Below are positions 16,836-24,630 of a stretch of DNA of 64,000 nt, piece by piece. The position numbers and the translations under genes were made by a program. The notes under the pieces are model-generated. The model was not told the origin of the DNA and searched no databases. It was given only the letters and a program-made list of their open reading frames with translations. The stretch is from DATFVA01 sp963721075. GTDB taxonomy: Bacteria; Bacteroidota; Ignavibacteria; Ignavibacteriales; Ignavibacteriaceae. Positions within the stretch are counted from its first letter, which is position 1. Each line of letters starts with the position of its first letter. Location: NCBI GenBank assembly GCA_963721075.1, contig CAVRHV010000006.1, positions 124,001 to 188,000 on the forward strand, read 5' to 3'.

Positions 16836-17906
16836 TTATTGTTCTTTTGTCTTATTTGTGTTCGTTACCAATTCATCCGACTTTTCTGATCCAAGTAAAA
16901 CAGCAATCCATTTTGTACTTTCATTGCTTTCAAATGCAAATTTCAGTGTCATTGTAAGGGGTATGCAGAGAATTGCACCCATCAAACCGAGCAGACTTCC
17001 CCAAAATATCAACGAAACAAAAACAACTAATGTAGATAGTCCAAGTTTCCTCCCCATCAACCGGGGTTCAATTATATTACCTATTGTAAATCCAACCAGA
17101 ATATTACCTGCAACAACAAGTATTGCGCTTCCCATTCCAAGTTGAACAAGTGCGAGGATTGCCGGTGGAATAGCGGCGATAATTGCTCCAATATTCGGAA
17201 TATAGTGAAGAAGGAATGCAAGGAATCCCCATAAAATAGGATATTGGACACCGAGGATAAGCATTAACAGGGTGATTATAATTCCGGCGGTCAGGTTGAT
17301 AAGAGTTTTAATTACCATATAGCTTTTCATATCAATAACGAACTTTGTGAAACGTGGAAAAACCTGATCGGGATCACCGAGTATTTTTCGGAGTTTTTTG
17401 GGAAAGCTCGATACTTCGAGCAGAATAAAAGCAACAATAAGCAGGACCAGGATAAGACTGGAAAGTATTGAGCTCAATCCGGATAACAAACCGGCAGTAA
17501 AATTCATTACAGCTTCCGGATTAATATATTCCAGAAAGTAATTTTTTGTGCCGGAAATACCTTTGCTTTGTAATAAAATACTAAGTTCTATAGCCTGCTC
17601 CCGGATTTGCGCCAGCACAAAAGGTAGTTCATTGGAAAAACTGCTGAAGGATGTTCCTATTTGTGCACCAATTACTATTAAGATAATTATCATACATGCC
17701 ATAACAATCATCACTGAAATTACAGATGGGATACGCTTCTGTTTTAACCAGAGTACAGGCGGAGCTCCAAGTATTGCAAGGAAGATAGAGACAAGGAACA
17801 ATACCACAACCGGCTGAGCAAGATGAATGCCTGCGATGATTATTACAATCGCTGCACTGCCAAGAAGGATACGAAATCCGTGAAAAGATTTACTTTCCGT
17901 ATTCAT
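16836..17906 (-). CDS. AI-2E family transporter
   Basis: 356 aa from ATG 17906. A longer frame reaching 18044 runs through the small lmo0937-like gene and is not used. Two N-terminal and several C-terminal membrane helices flank a central soluble segment, as usual in this family (GAPPVLWLKQKRIPSVISVM, then PILWGFLAFLLHYIPNIGAI and GNIIEPRLMGRKLGLSTLVV). Members transport varied small solutes or ions, and the substrate here is unknown. It lies 23 bp downstream of the lmo0937-like gene and is probably cotranscribed from the regulon promoter at 18142-18205. Confidence 0.88.
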   Translation of the reverse strand: MNTESKSFHGFRILLGSAAIVIIIAGIHLAQPVVVLFLVSIFLAILGAPPVLWLKQKRIPSVISVMIVMACMIIILIVIGAQIGTSFSSFSNELPFVLAQIREQAIELSILLQSKGISGTKNYFLEYINPEAVMNFTAGLLSGLSSILSSLILVLLIVAFILLEVSSFPKKLRKILGDPDQVFPRFTKFVIDMKSYMVIKTLINLTAGIIITLLMLILGVQYPILWGFLAFLLHYIPNIGAIIAAIPPAILALVQLGMGSAILVVAGNILVGFTIGNIIEPRLMGRKLGLSTLVVFVSLIFWGSLLGLMGAILCIPLTMTLKFAFESNESTKWIAVLLGSEKSDELVTNTNKTKEQ

Positions 17907-17929
17907 AATTTTATTGTGATTACTTGGGT

Positions 17930-18079
17930 TCAGAATGCACGTCGTCCGCTGATGATTCTGAATAGGATCATTATAATTGCAACCACTAGCAGAATGTGAA
18001 TAATTCCACCCATGGTGAAAGAAGTGAGAAACCCTAGCAACCATAAAACAATTAATATTACGGCGATGGTGTATAACAT
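17930..18079 (-). CDS. lmo0937-family small membrane protein (DUF5670-like)
   Basis: 49 aa, ATG at 18079 preceded by an excellent ribosome site (GGAAAGGAATTTAT). The protein is MLYTIAVILIVLWLLGFLTS, then a TMGGIIHILLVVAIIMILF helix and the ending RIISGRRAF. This is the typical two-helix pattern of the lmo0937 family, found in stress-inducible loci of many bacteria; its function is not established. It is the first gene after regulon promoter 9 and is followed by the AI-2E transporter. Confidence 0.88.
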   Translation of the reverse strand: MLYTIAVILIVLWLLGFLTSFTMGGIIHILLVVAIIMILFRIISGRRAF

Positions 18080-18141
18080 ATAAATTCCTTTCCTTTTTTT
18101 ATCGGACTTTTTACAAAAAGCTATAGTAATCTATTATTTAT

Positions 18142-18205
18142 AATATATATACCTGTTTAGCATTTGACAATCATACGAAGGGATGAAAAAGGAACTACAT
18201 CTTTT
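18142..18205 (-). promoter_or_regulatory. Regulon-box promoter 9 (lmo0937-AI-2E unit)
   Basis: The box occupies 18205-18168 with plus-strand CGAAGGGATGAAAAAGGAAC (18176-18195) and distal half TACATCTTTT (18196-18205). -35 is TTGTCA (18170-18165), then 17 bp, and -10 is TATATT (18147-18142). It lies between divergent genes, and its orientation fits the minus-strand lmo0937 unit rather than mscS. Confidence 0.75.
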
Positions 18206-18285
18206 GAATGAGGTGATTGTTTGTTCTTTGTTATATATTATATCGTGTTGAATAATAAGGATAAGGCTGATCAGGTGATATTTAG

Positions 18286-19191
18286 ATGAATGAATTTTTT
18301 AAGTACATACAAAAATATTTTAACAATATTAAAGATTTCCTCAGCATTCATCTTATTGATGTTGGGAATACTTCAATAACACTCTGGACGCTGATTTATT
18401 TTATTATTCTCGCCTGGCTTCTTTTCTTCATTACTGCAAGGCTTAGAAAATGGATGATCTATAAGGTCCTTTCTAAAAGTAAGGTAGAACTTGGAGTGCG
18501 GCTCGCGGTTGGTACGATTATTCGTTATGCTGTTCTGATATTCGGACTGGTTATTGTTATACAGACCGTCGGAATTAACCTGAGTACCATTACTATACTT
18601 GCAGGTGCTCTGGGTGTTGGTATAGGTTTCGGTTTACAGAATGTTACCAACAATTTAGTAAGCGGGATAATAATCTTGTTTGAAAGACCGATAAAAGTAG
18701 GTGACAGGATCCAGGTTGGAGAAGTCTTTGGTGATGTTATGAGTATATCTATGAGATCTACAATGATCGTGTCAAATGATAATATTTCTATCATTGTCCC
18801 TAACTCTGAATTTATTTCATCAACAGTTATTAACTGGAGTCACAATGATAGGAAGGTGAGATTCAGTATTCCGGTTGGGGTTGCTTATAAAGAAGATCCT
18901 GAAAATGTTAAGCAAATTTTATTAGCAGTTGCAGATAAGGAAGATGGCGTTCTAAAAAATCCGGAACCTGTTGTGCTTTTTAAGGAATTCGGCGATAGTT
19001 CACTTAATTTTAGTCTCCTGATCTGGACAAGCAGTTACATAACCACCCCCGGATTTCTAAAGAGCAGACTTTATTTTGAAATATTCAGAAAATTCAGGGA
19101 GAATAATATCGAGATTCCGTTCCCGCAGCGAGATTTACATGTTAAGAATACAGAATTCCCCGGCAGCCCGCCAAAAGTTGAAATAAACTGA
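18286..19191 (+). CDS. mscS: MscS-family mechanosensitive ion channel
   Basis: 301 aa. Two N-terminal hydrophobic helices (about 28-50 and 71-96) precede the pore helix TM3 (TILAGALGVGIGFGLQNVTNN, Gly/Ala-rich; 105-125) and the MscS beta domain (FERPIKVGDRIQVGEVFGDV). The C-terminal part (VLFKEFGDSSLNFSLLIW, IPFPQRDLHV) is typical. It opens on membrane tension during hypoosmotic shock. An AGGTGATATTTAG ribosome site supports the start. It is the only plus-strand gene in the first 40 kb and is divergent from the regulon promoter. Confidence 0.93.
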   Translation: MNEFFKYIQKYFNNIKDFLSIHLIDVGNTSITLWTLIYFIILAWLLFFITARLRKWMIYKVLSKSKVELGVRLAVGTIIRYAVLIFGLVIVIQTVGINLSTITILAGALGVGIGFGLQNVTNNLVSGIIILFERPIKVGDRIQVGEVFGDVMSISMRSTMIVSNDNISIIVPNSEFISSTVINWSHNDRKVRFSIPVGVAYKEDPENVKQILLAVADKEDGVLKNPEPVVLFKEFGDSSLNFSLLIWTSSYITTPGFLKSRLYFEIFRKFRENNIEIPFPQRDLHVKNTEFPGSPPKVEIN

Positions 19192-19212
19192 TTACCGAAA
19201 AATTCGCAACCA

Positions 19213-19647
19213 TTATAATATCAGAACAAGCAAAATCAGTATCAGTAAAGCTGCAATGAGACTGATGGTTATAGTCTGGTCCGCCTGTTCCATACTCTGC
19301 ACAACGTAATTTGAGAAGTTATTGAGTTGAGAATCTGGGACCCGTTCGTAACCATTCACTCCTGCAAGTTCATCTTGTTTGTCCTGCAATGTAATACGTA
19401 GTTGAAGAAGCTCTTTACTATCCTTGTCTGAAAGCACCCCAACATTTTGCATCTTGTCCAGCGCTTTGGACATATCCTGGAATGAATCCTTAAGTATCTG
19501 ACGCTTCTCTACGGGATTTTCAGTTGCTTTCACTTTGTTGGCCGTATCGCTGAAATATTTTTGAAGTTGACCCTGACCATACACATTCGAAGGTATAGCC
19601 TGAACAAATATCAGGAGCACGGTAAAAATGGCAATTTGTGTTTTCAA
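19213..19647 (-). CDS. Exported protein with C-terminal membrane anchor
   Basis: 144 aa starting with TTG at 19647. No ATG exists in the open frame, and a signal peptide follows immediately (KTQIAIFTVLLIFVQAIPS, cut near YGQG). The middle is helical and charged. The last 20 residues are a hydrophobic helix (TISLIAALLILILLVLIL). No family is recognised. It is convergent with mscS, and its own regulon promoter lies about 110-170 bp upstream. Confidence 0.65.
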   Translation of the reverse strand: MKTQIAIFTVLLIFVQAIPSNVYGQGQLQKYFSDTANKVKATENPVEKRQILKDSFQDMSKALDKMQNVGVLSDKDSKELLQLRITLQDKQDELAGVNGYERVPDSQLNNFSNYVVQSMEQADQTITISLIAALLILILLVLIL

Positions 19648-19758
19648 TGTGGTTCTTTCATTTAGTGGATAATTATTAATTTGTAAGTATAACTTCCTGG
19701 CTTTTTCTTTAGCAGCGTAGTTCTCAAGAAGAGCCTGTGCTGTTTCAAGTCTTTATTT

Positions 19759-19819
19759 AAACTACCTAGATGAAATAAATTAGTAAATCGTGCAAAAGGA
19801 TGAAAAAAGAACTACATCT
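19759..19819 (-). promoter_or_regulatory. Regulon-box promoter 10
   Basis: The box occupies 19819-19785 with plus-strand GTGCAAAAGGATGAAAAAAG (19790-19809) and distal half AACTACATCT (19810-19819). -35 is TTTACT (19787-19782), then 17 bp, and -10 is TAGTTT (19764-19759). Confidence 0.68.
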
Positions 19820-19870
19820 CAGGAGGGTTTGATTATTCAGAATATTTAGAAGTTTTTTTGAACAATGATT

Positions 19871-20851
19871 TCAATTAGGAAATTCAATACTGATTCTTGC
19901 CCCTTTTACCGAATCAAATGTAATTATCCCGTTAAGCTGGATTACCATTAATCTGACCAGGTCAAGTCCTAAACTCTTAAGTTTAGTAACATCAAAATTA
20001 TCAGGCAGACCTATGCCGTTATCCTGAACGATAAGTGATATCCGGTTGTCAATACTTTTTAAAGTTATTTCTATTAAACCTTTTTGAGATCCGGGAAATG
20101 CATATTTGATGGCATTAAATAAAAGTTCAACCAGAATCATTCCTATTGTAGCTGCCTTTTTGTTTGAAACAGTTATTTCTGAGATATTTTTATTGATTAC
20201 AATATTATTTGATAATTCAGACATTCTTTCAATTATTTTATCGCAGTACTTATTAACTTTAACTTCATAAAATGTATTGGACTTCGATAGTAAAGAGTAT
20301 AGATCACTAATAGATTTTATTTTTGTTTCTAAATCCTCAAGAATCAATTTTGTTTCAGCAGAATCGACCATATCACCCCTTAGTTTAATAAGACTAACAA
20401 TTATAGTTAAACTGTTTATGGTTCGGTGTTGGATTTCAGTAATTAAAGCTTCCTTTTCTTTAATCTCCTCTTCTAGAGTTCTTTCTTTCTTTTTCCGGTT
20501 TGTAATATCGCGAATATTACACTGGATTACTTTTTCATTATCAACCAAATAAACATTACTCACAACTTCTACATGTATAAGATGTCCATCGGAAGCTTCC
20601 AGTGGTATATCTTCATACCGGACATACTCTTTCTGCTGCAATTCTTCGTACAATTGTTTTGAATAATCTCTATTTTTAAAAGCGCTTATATCCCATATGT
20701 TTTTTTTAAGAAATCTTTTTTTTGAATAACCTAACATTTCAATCAGGTAGGGGTTAACATCAACAATCATCCCGTTTGAAGCATTAAGGATCAATATACC
20801 GTCCTTAGCCGATTCAAAAAGTCTCCTGTACCGATTTTCGAATGAGTCCAA
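19871..20851 (-). CDS. Soluble PAS-domain sensor histidine kinase (HisKA_2 type)
   Basis: 326 aa with no membrane segment. PAS domain about 5-118 (LFESAKDGILILNASNGMIV, then CNIRDITNRKKKE). The HisKA_2-type dimerisation region has the phospho-acceptor His142 (ITEIQHRTINSLTIIVSLIK). The ATPase domain has an N-box (ELLFNAIKYAFPG), a G1 box (VQDNGIGLPDNF) and a G2-like SLGLDLVRLM. It is a likely partner of one or both response regulators. Order on the minus strand: response regulator 2, CsbD-like gene, this kinase (32-bp gap). Confidence 0.9.
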   Translation of the reverse strand: MDSFENRYRRLFESAKDGILILNASNGMIVDVNPYLIEMLGYSKKRFLKKNIWDISAFKNRDYSKQLYEELQQKEYVRYEDIPLEASDGHLIHVEVVSNVYLVDNEKVIQCNIRDITNRKKKERTLEEEIKEKEALITEIQHRTINSLTIIVSLIKLRGDMVDSAETKLILEDLETKIKSISDLYSLLSKSNTFYEVKVNKYCDKIIERMSELSNNIVINKNISEITVSNKKAATIGMILVELLFNAIKYAFPGSQKGLIEITLKSIDNRISLIVQDNGIGLPDNFDVTKLKSLGLDLVRLMVIQLNGIITFDSVKGARISIEFPN

Positions 20852-20883
20852 ATCTGTCCTATTGAATAAATGATAACTGAAGG

Positions 20884-21069
20884 TTAAAGCCTGTCAATCA
20901 TTCTGATTATTTCACTTTGAGTCTTTGAAAATTTTTCTTGCAGTCTGATCAGCAGATCTATCTCACTGCCGTCATTTAACTTTAAATCGTCTTCACTGAT
21001 TTCCGGATAAGCTAGTCTAATCCTTTTTTTGAGGGCAATCCAATTTCCTTTATTGTTAAGTAAATACAT
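20884..21069 (-). CDS. CsbD-like stress protein
   Basis: 61 aa from ATG 21069, chosen because GAAAGGATACTCTT is a good ribosome site; a start at 21090 has none. The sequence (NKGNWIALKKRIRLAYPEIS, EDDLKL, LIRLQEKFSKTQSEI, MIDRL) follows the CsbD pattern GNW..LK..I...... DDL....G....L....Q..... It is more divergent than usual and lacks the typical GKxxE segment. CsbD proteins are general-stress proteins of unknown mechanism. It sits inside a two-component operon. Confidence 0.7.
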   Translation of the reverse strand: MYLLNNKGNWIALKKRIRLAYPEISEDDLKLNDGSEIDLLIRLQEKFSKTQSEIIRMIDRL

Positions 21070-21162
21070 AAGAGTATCCTTTCGTAACATATATATGGAG
21101 AAAAGGAGTGGAAGTAAATAGTGCTTTGGAATGAAATAGGAATTAGTTCGCTGGTTTAGTAT

Positions 21163-21855
21163 TTAATCATCCATTAAGGAAATATCCCCGGCAGCTTTGT
21201 CTTTTTTTACTGAATCATGTACATATTTTGCAATTTGCACCCGCGTACTCAATGCAAGCTTTTCAAGTATATTATGCACATGACTTTTTACTGTGTAGGT
21301 TGAGAGATGAAGTTCCTGAGCAATTTCTTTGTTAGTACAGCCGTCTGAGATTAACCCAATTACCTGTCTTTCGCGTTTTGTCATTCTAACCGACTCCATA
21401 ATTATTGAATGATTTGATCCGTTTAAGACATTTTCTACAATTTGTGAAAAAAGTGAACCGGTCAAATTTGGAGGGAGTATACTTTGTTCTTTGGAAACAG
21501 CCCTGATAGTTTTGAGGAACTCACTTACTGTTGCATCTTTTAAGATAAATCCTGAAACCCCTGCCTGAACAAATTCAAGGACGTCCTGCTGCGCCGGGAT
21601 CAGATCCATCACTATTACTTTGGTGAATTGAACCTTTTTTTTAATCATTTTCACTAAATTTAAACTATTCCGGTTCCGCAGCCCCAGGTCAAGAAGGACT
21701 ATATCGGGTTTGTGCTTTTGCAGTAAATTTAAAATATTTTCACCATTACCGACGGTTTCTACACATTGCATATCTTTTTGCTTTGAAAGCATTACTTTAA
21801 TGCCTTCCCTGAGAAGGCGGTTATCTTCAATAAGCAGAAGCTTCAATTTCTTCAT
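21163..21855 (-). CDS. NarL/FixJ-family response regulator 2
   Basis: 230 aa, colinear with response regulator 1 (13571-14260) and highly similar (LLLIEDNRLLR, DIVLLDLGLR, SLFSQIVE, VRMTKRERQVIGL, STYTVKSHVHNILEKLALST). Receiver residues: Glu10-Asp11, Asp56, Lys106, again with Asp84 (VIVMDLIP) where a switch Thr/Ser is expected. LuxR-type HTH at about 157-222. It is the first gene of a unit with the CsbD-like protein and the PAS kinase. No regulon box is visible in front of it. Confidence 0.92.
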   Translation of the reverse strand: MKKLKLLLIEDNRLLREGIKVMLSKQKDMQCVETVGNGENILNLLQKHKPDIVLLDLGLRNRNSLNLVKMIKKKVQFTKVIVMDLIPAQQDVLEFVQAGVSGFILKDATVSEFLKTIRAVSKEQSILPPNLTGSLFSQIVENVLNGSNHSIIMESVRMTKRERQVIGLISDGCTNKEIAQELHLSTYTVKSHVHNILEKLALSTRVQIAKYVHDSVKKDKAAGDISLMDD

Positions 21856-22166
21856 TATTAATTAATTATATGAATGTGCAAATACTGAATAACTATCCGA
21901 ACTATTAGTAAAAATAAATGAAATCAGAATTAATGAATTATACTTCTTTCAAATATAAAAAATAGTGAATAAAGTTAAAATCAAAGTGTTTTCCAGATTT
22001 TGTCTTCACTTCATCCTGTTCCGGCTGCAGCAATAATATTAAATAATTATGTTAATTATGAATGTTGTTTCAACAAGAGTGAGCTGAGAATATTTCTGCG
22101 CGATAAGTTATTACTGTTGAATATTGTTTATATTTCAAAATATTTAACAATAACGAATTATGGAAG
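21856..22166. other. Intergenic stretch, 311 bp
   Basis: AT-rich sequence between the response regulator 2 start and the end of the PEGA protein. It must contain the promoter of the regulator unit, but I see no regulon box, hairpin with T-tract or small gene in it. Confidence 0.4.
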
Positions 22167-23645
22167 TTAGATACCATTGCCAGTTTTAAATTTTACCAAT
22201 CCTGCCGTACCCGTTGCAATCCAGATAACTCCTGAGTTATCCTCGATCGCCCCTCTTATATCATTTGAGGGTATGGGCGAATTATCAGTATAATATCTGG
22301 TTATTTGTGAAGTACCCGTTATTTTATATAATCCGCTTGCTGTAGATACCCATGTAATATTCGTGCTGCCGACGTAAAGACTATTTATCAATATGAAGGA
22401 AGACAGGTTTACATTTGCAAAATTATTTCCGTCATAGTATGTCAATCCCCCTGATACACCGTTAAATGGATTACACCCGAACCATATCTGACCGGAAGGT
22501 GATACCGCAGAGCATACCACATTTTTGGTTTGGTAGCCGTATTCTTCTTTAGGATAATCTGTAAAATTTGATCCATCGAATGATACTATACCTATGCTCG
22601 TATCACTTATTCCCAGCCATTTATTTCCTGCCTGATCAACTGAAATAGTATTTACCCAGTTAGTGATATTAGGACTGATTGTATAAACCTCCCAGCTGCC
22701 GTCGTATTTTACTAGTCCGAGCGATGTACCGATCCACATCGTATTGCTGTTTTCAGCTGCTAATGCTTTAATGCTGTTGATGGGCAGGCCGGAATTATCT
22801 TTTCTGTAAACATTCCAGTTTCCGTTGGTTAATTCTGCAAGACCATCATTTGTACCTATCCAGAGCCTGTTTGAAGGATCGACTGTAAGACACAGAATGT
22901 TGTTGTCAGGCAGCGGCGAGTTATTCTTATCATATTTTTCAAAATTACTTCCGTCAAATCGGAGTAATCCGAATTCACGTGTTCCCATCCATTTTACTCC
23001 ATTCAGATCTACCGTAATACACGTCAATACATTTGTGGGAATGTCGCTGTTGGATGCCTGGAAACTTACCCATACAGTGGTATCCTCCAGAGCGGCGTAT
23101 AGTGTTTTAACTTTATTGCTTTCCACAATAGCATTATTTATAACAGCATCCCGAAACCCGTTATTTTTAATTGTGATCCTGTAAATGCCTGGAATTAAGC
23201 CGTGTATGGTGGCAGGGGTCCGTAGTCCAAGAGAACTGTCGTTAATAGATATTTCCGAACTATCCGGAGTAGAAGTAATATAAAGGCCGCCGTACATTAG
23301 CGGGTTTGAAAGATAATTAATATTTGTATCAACCGGGCTTTCTTCAGTAACACTCACAACTATGGACGTATCCCTGAAGTACTGTTTTTTAAGCGTAATC
23401 TGGTAAGTTCCGTCTTCAAGATAAGTCAGACTGTCGGGAGTTTTTCTGCCGGTGTTCCTTCCATTTAAATATATGGTTGAACCTTCCGGGATTGAATTTA
23501 TCGTTATTTTGCCTGTAGATACCGGTCCGGGAGGCGGAGTAACAGTAACATCTTTATCACAGACAAATCCCGTAATGCTCAATAAAAGTATAAGAATACT
23601 TATTAAAAATACATTTAATGATGTAAATGGAAACTCATCTTTCAT
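22167..23645 (-). CDS. PEGA-domain lipoprotein with beta-propeller repeats
   Basis: 492 aa. The N-terminal lipoprotein-type signal ends near SITGFVC (Cys28). Two PEGA domains follow (about 46-110 and 118-185; IPEGSTIYLNGRNTGRKTPD and PDSSEISINDSSLGLRTPA). A propeller of two-component-regulator type then spans 190-488 with repeated WIGTxxGL/WLG/WVSTASGL motifs. Both modules are known in surface or periplasmic proteins that bind other proteins or glycans. It has no kinase or T9SS domain. It is the third gene after a TonB receptor and a DUF4249 protein (22-bp gap). Confidence 0.85.
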   Translation of the reverse strand: MKDEFPFTSLNVFLISILILLLSITGFVCDKDVTVTPPPGPVSTGKITINSIPEGSTIYLNGRNTGRKTPDSLTYLEDGTYQITLKKQYFRDTSIVVSVTEESPVDTNINYLSNPLMYGGLYITSTPDSSEISINDSSLGLRTPATIHGLIPGIYRITIKNNGFRDAVINNAIVESNKVKTLYAALEDTTVWVSFQASNSDIPTNVLTCITVDLNGVKWMGTREFGLLRFDGSNFEKYDKNNSPLPDNNILCLTVDPSNRLWIGTNDGLAELTNGNWNVYRKDNSGLPINSIKALAAENSNTMWIGTSLGLVKYDGSWEVYTISPNITNWVNTISVDQAGNKWLGISDTSIGIVSFDGSNFTDYPKEEYGYQTKNVVCSAVSPSGQIWFGCNPFNGVSGGLTYYDGNNFANVNLSSFILINSLYVGSTNITWVSTASGLYKITGTSQITRYYTDNSPIPSNDIRGAIEDNSGVIWIATGTAGLVKFKTGNGI

Positions 23646-23667
23646 ATCAGATAATTTTTTCGCCTTT

Positions 23668-24630
23668 CTAATAAACAGTATTATAGCCCAGCTCTGTTAT
23701 GAATTCCGGTGTAAATCTCAGGTTATAGTCTTTTATTACATACGAACCGAATACTCCGAAGCCTCCGGTGATATTCGAAAAATCGTTTTCATCCAGTCTA
23801 ACCGTAAAATTATTATCCTGAGTCGTGGAAGAATAGTACCGCTCAAGATTTCCATCGAGTGAATACACCTTTATCGGATTATTAACAAGTATCGAATAAT
23901 TATTCTTATCCGGGTCTCCGTCTGATATCGACATCAGAACCTGCCTGATGATATCCGGATCATATACAATACTTGACTGCCTGGATACTCCCGGATATAC
24001 CGGAACACTTTCTCCGTTTTCCTGTTTATATCTCAATGGTATATCTAAAATATGTTTCTCCTGCTGTCCGTTTACATTTTTATAGTAGGTAACTTTAAAG
24101 ACAGGAAAATAAAAACCATTTGATTCATTCATGTTCCAGTAAACATTAATAAGAGGAGTATTTACAGGGGGAATTACTTTTGAGCTGTTCCTATCGTCAA
24201 AATTTATATCTTTAGCACTGGTTGTTGAAGAACTCAGCCTTCTCCCGTTTGGAAGTAATGCTTCGATTTCAATCGGTTTATTATAATCAATATGAACATT
24301 TTTAAGGTAATAAATCCTGAGCGAATCGCTATACATTGCGTCTCCCAGTCTGCTTACAATACTATCACGGAAGACAAAAACCGAGTCTTTGTACCAGAGC
24401 CTTAAGTCGGCCCCTGTTACTGCCGGATCGGTTGTGTTAACGTATGGATCATATCCGGCAACATCATAACTGTGAGAGATCAAGGCAACCTGGTAAGTGG
24501 TATCCCCGCATAATATACAATTCAGCACATATCTTTCGTAATAATCACCTTTTGGATTCAGGCTCTGATCACAGGAAGATAATGTAAGAAGTGAAAGTAA
24601 ACAGAACGATATAATATAAAATTTCTTCAT
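23668..24630 (-). CDS. DUF4249 domain lipoprotein
   Basis: 320 aa. Lipobox LTLSSC (Cys20). The remainder fits the DUF4249 family in length and features (TTYQVALISHSYDVAGYDPY, GADLRLWYKDSVFVFRD, an internal Ig-like region, and a C-terminal GGFGVFGSYVIKDYNL). DUF4249 proteins usually accompany a TonB receptor with a carboxypeptidase-like domain in Bacteroidota and may be its surface partner. Here it overlaps that receptor gene by 4 bp, so translational coupling is likely. Confidence 0.88.
   Translation of the reverse strand: MKKFYIISFCLLSLLTLSSCDQSLNPKGDYYERYVLNCILCGDTTYQVALISHSYDVAGYDPYVNTTDPAVTGADLRLWYKDSVFVFRDSIVSRLGDAMYSDSLRIYYLKNVHIDYNKPIEIEALLPNGRRLSSSTTSAKDINFDDRNSSKVIPPVNTPLINVYWNMNESNGFYFPVFKVTYYKNVNGQQEKHILDIPLRYKQENGESVPVYPGVSRQSSIVYDPDIIRQVLMSISDGDPDKNNYSILVNNPIKVYSLDGNLERYYSSTTQDNNFTVRLDENDFSNITGGFGVFGSYVIKDYNLRFTPEFITELGYNTVY

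Noticed and set aside
21098..21130. AAAAGGAGTGGAAGTAAATAGT resemblance to the box before the CsbD-like gene
   Set aside because: The in-register -10 would overlap the start codon at 21069, and the core GGATG is broken.
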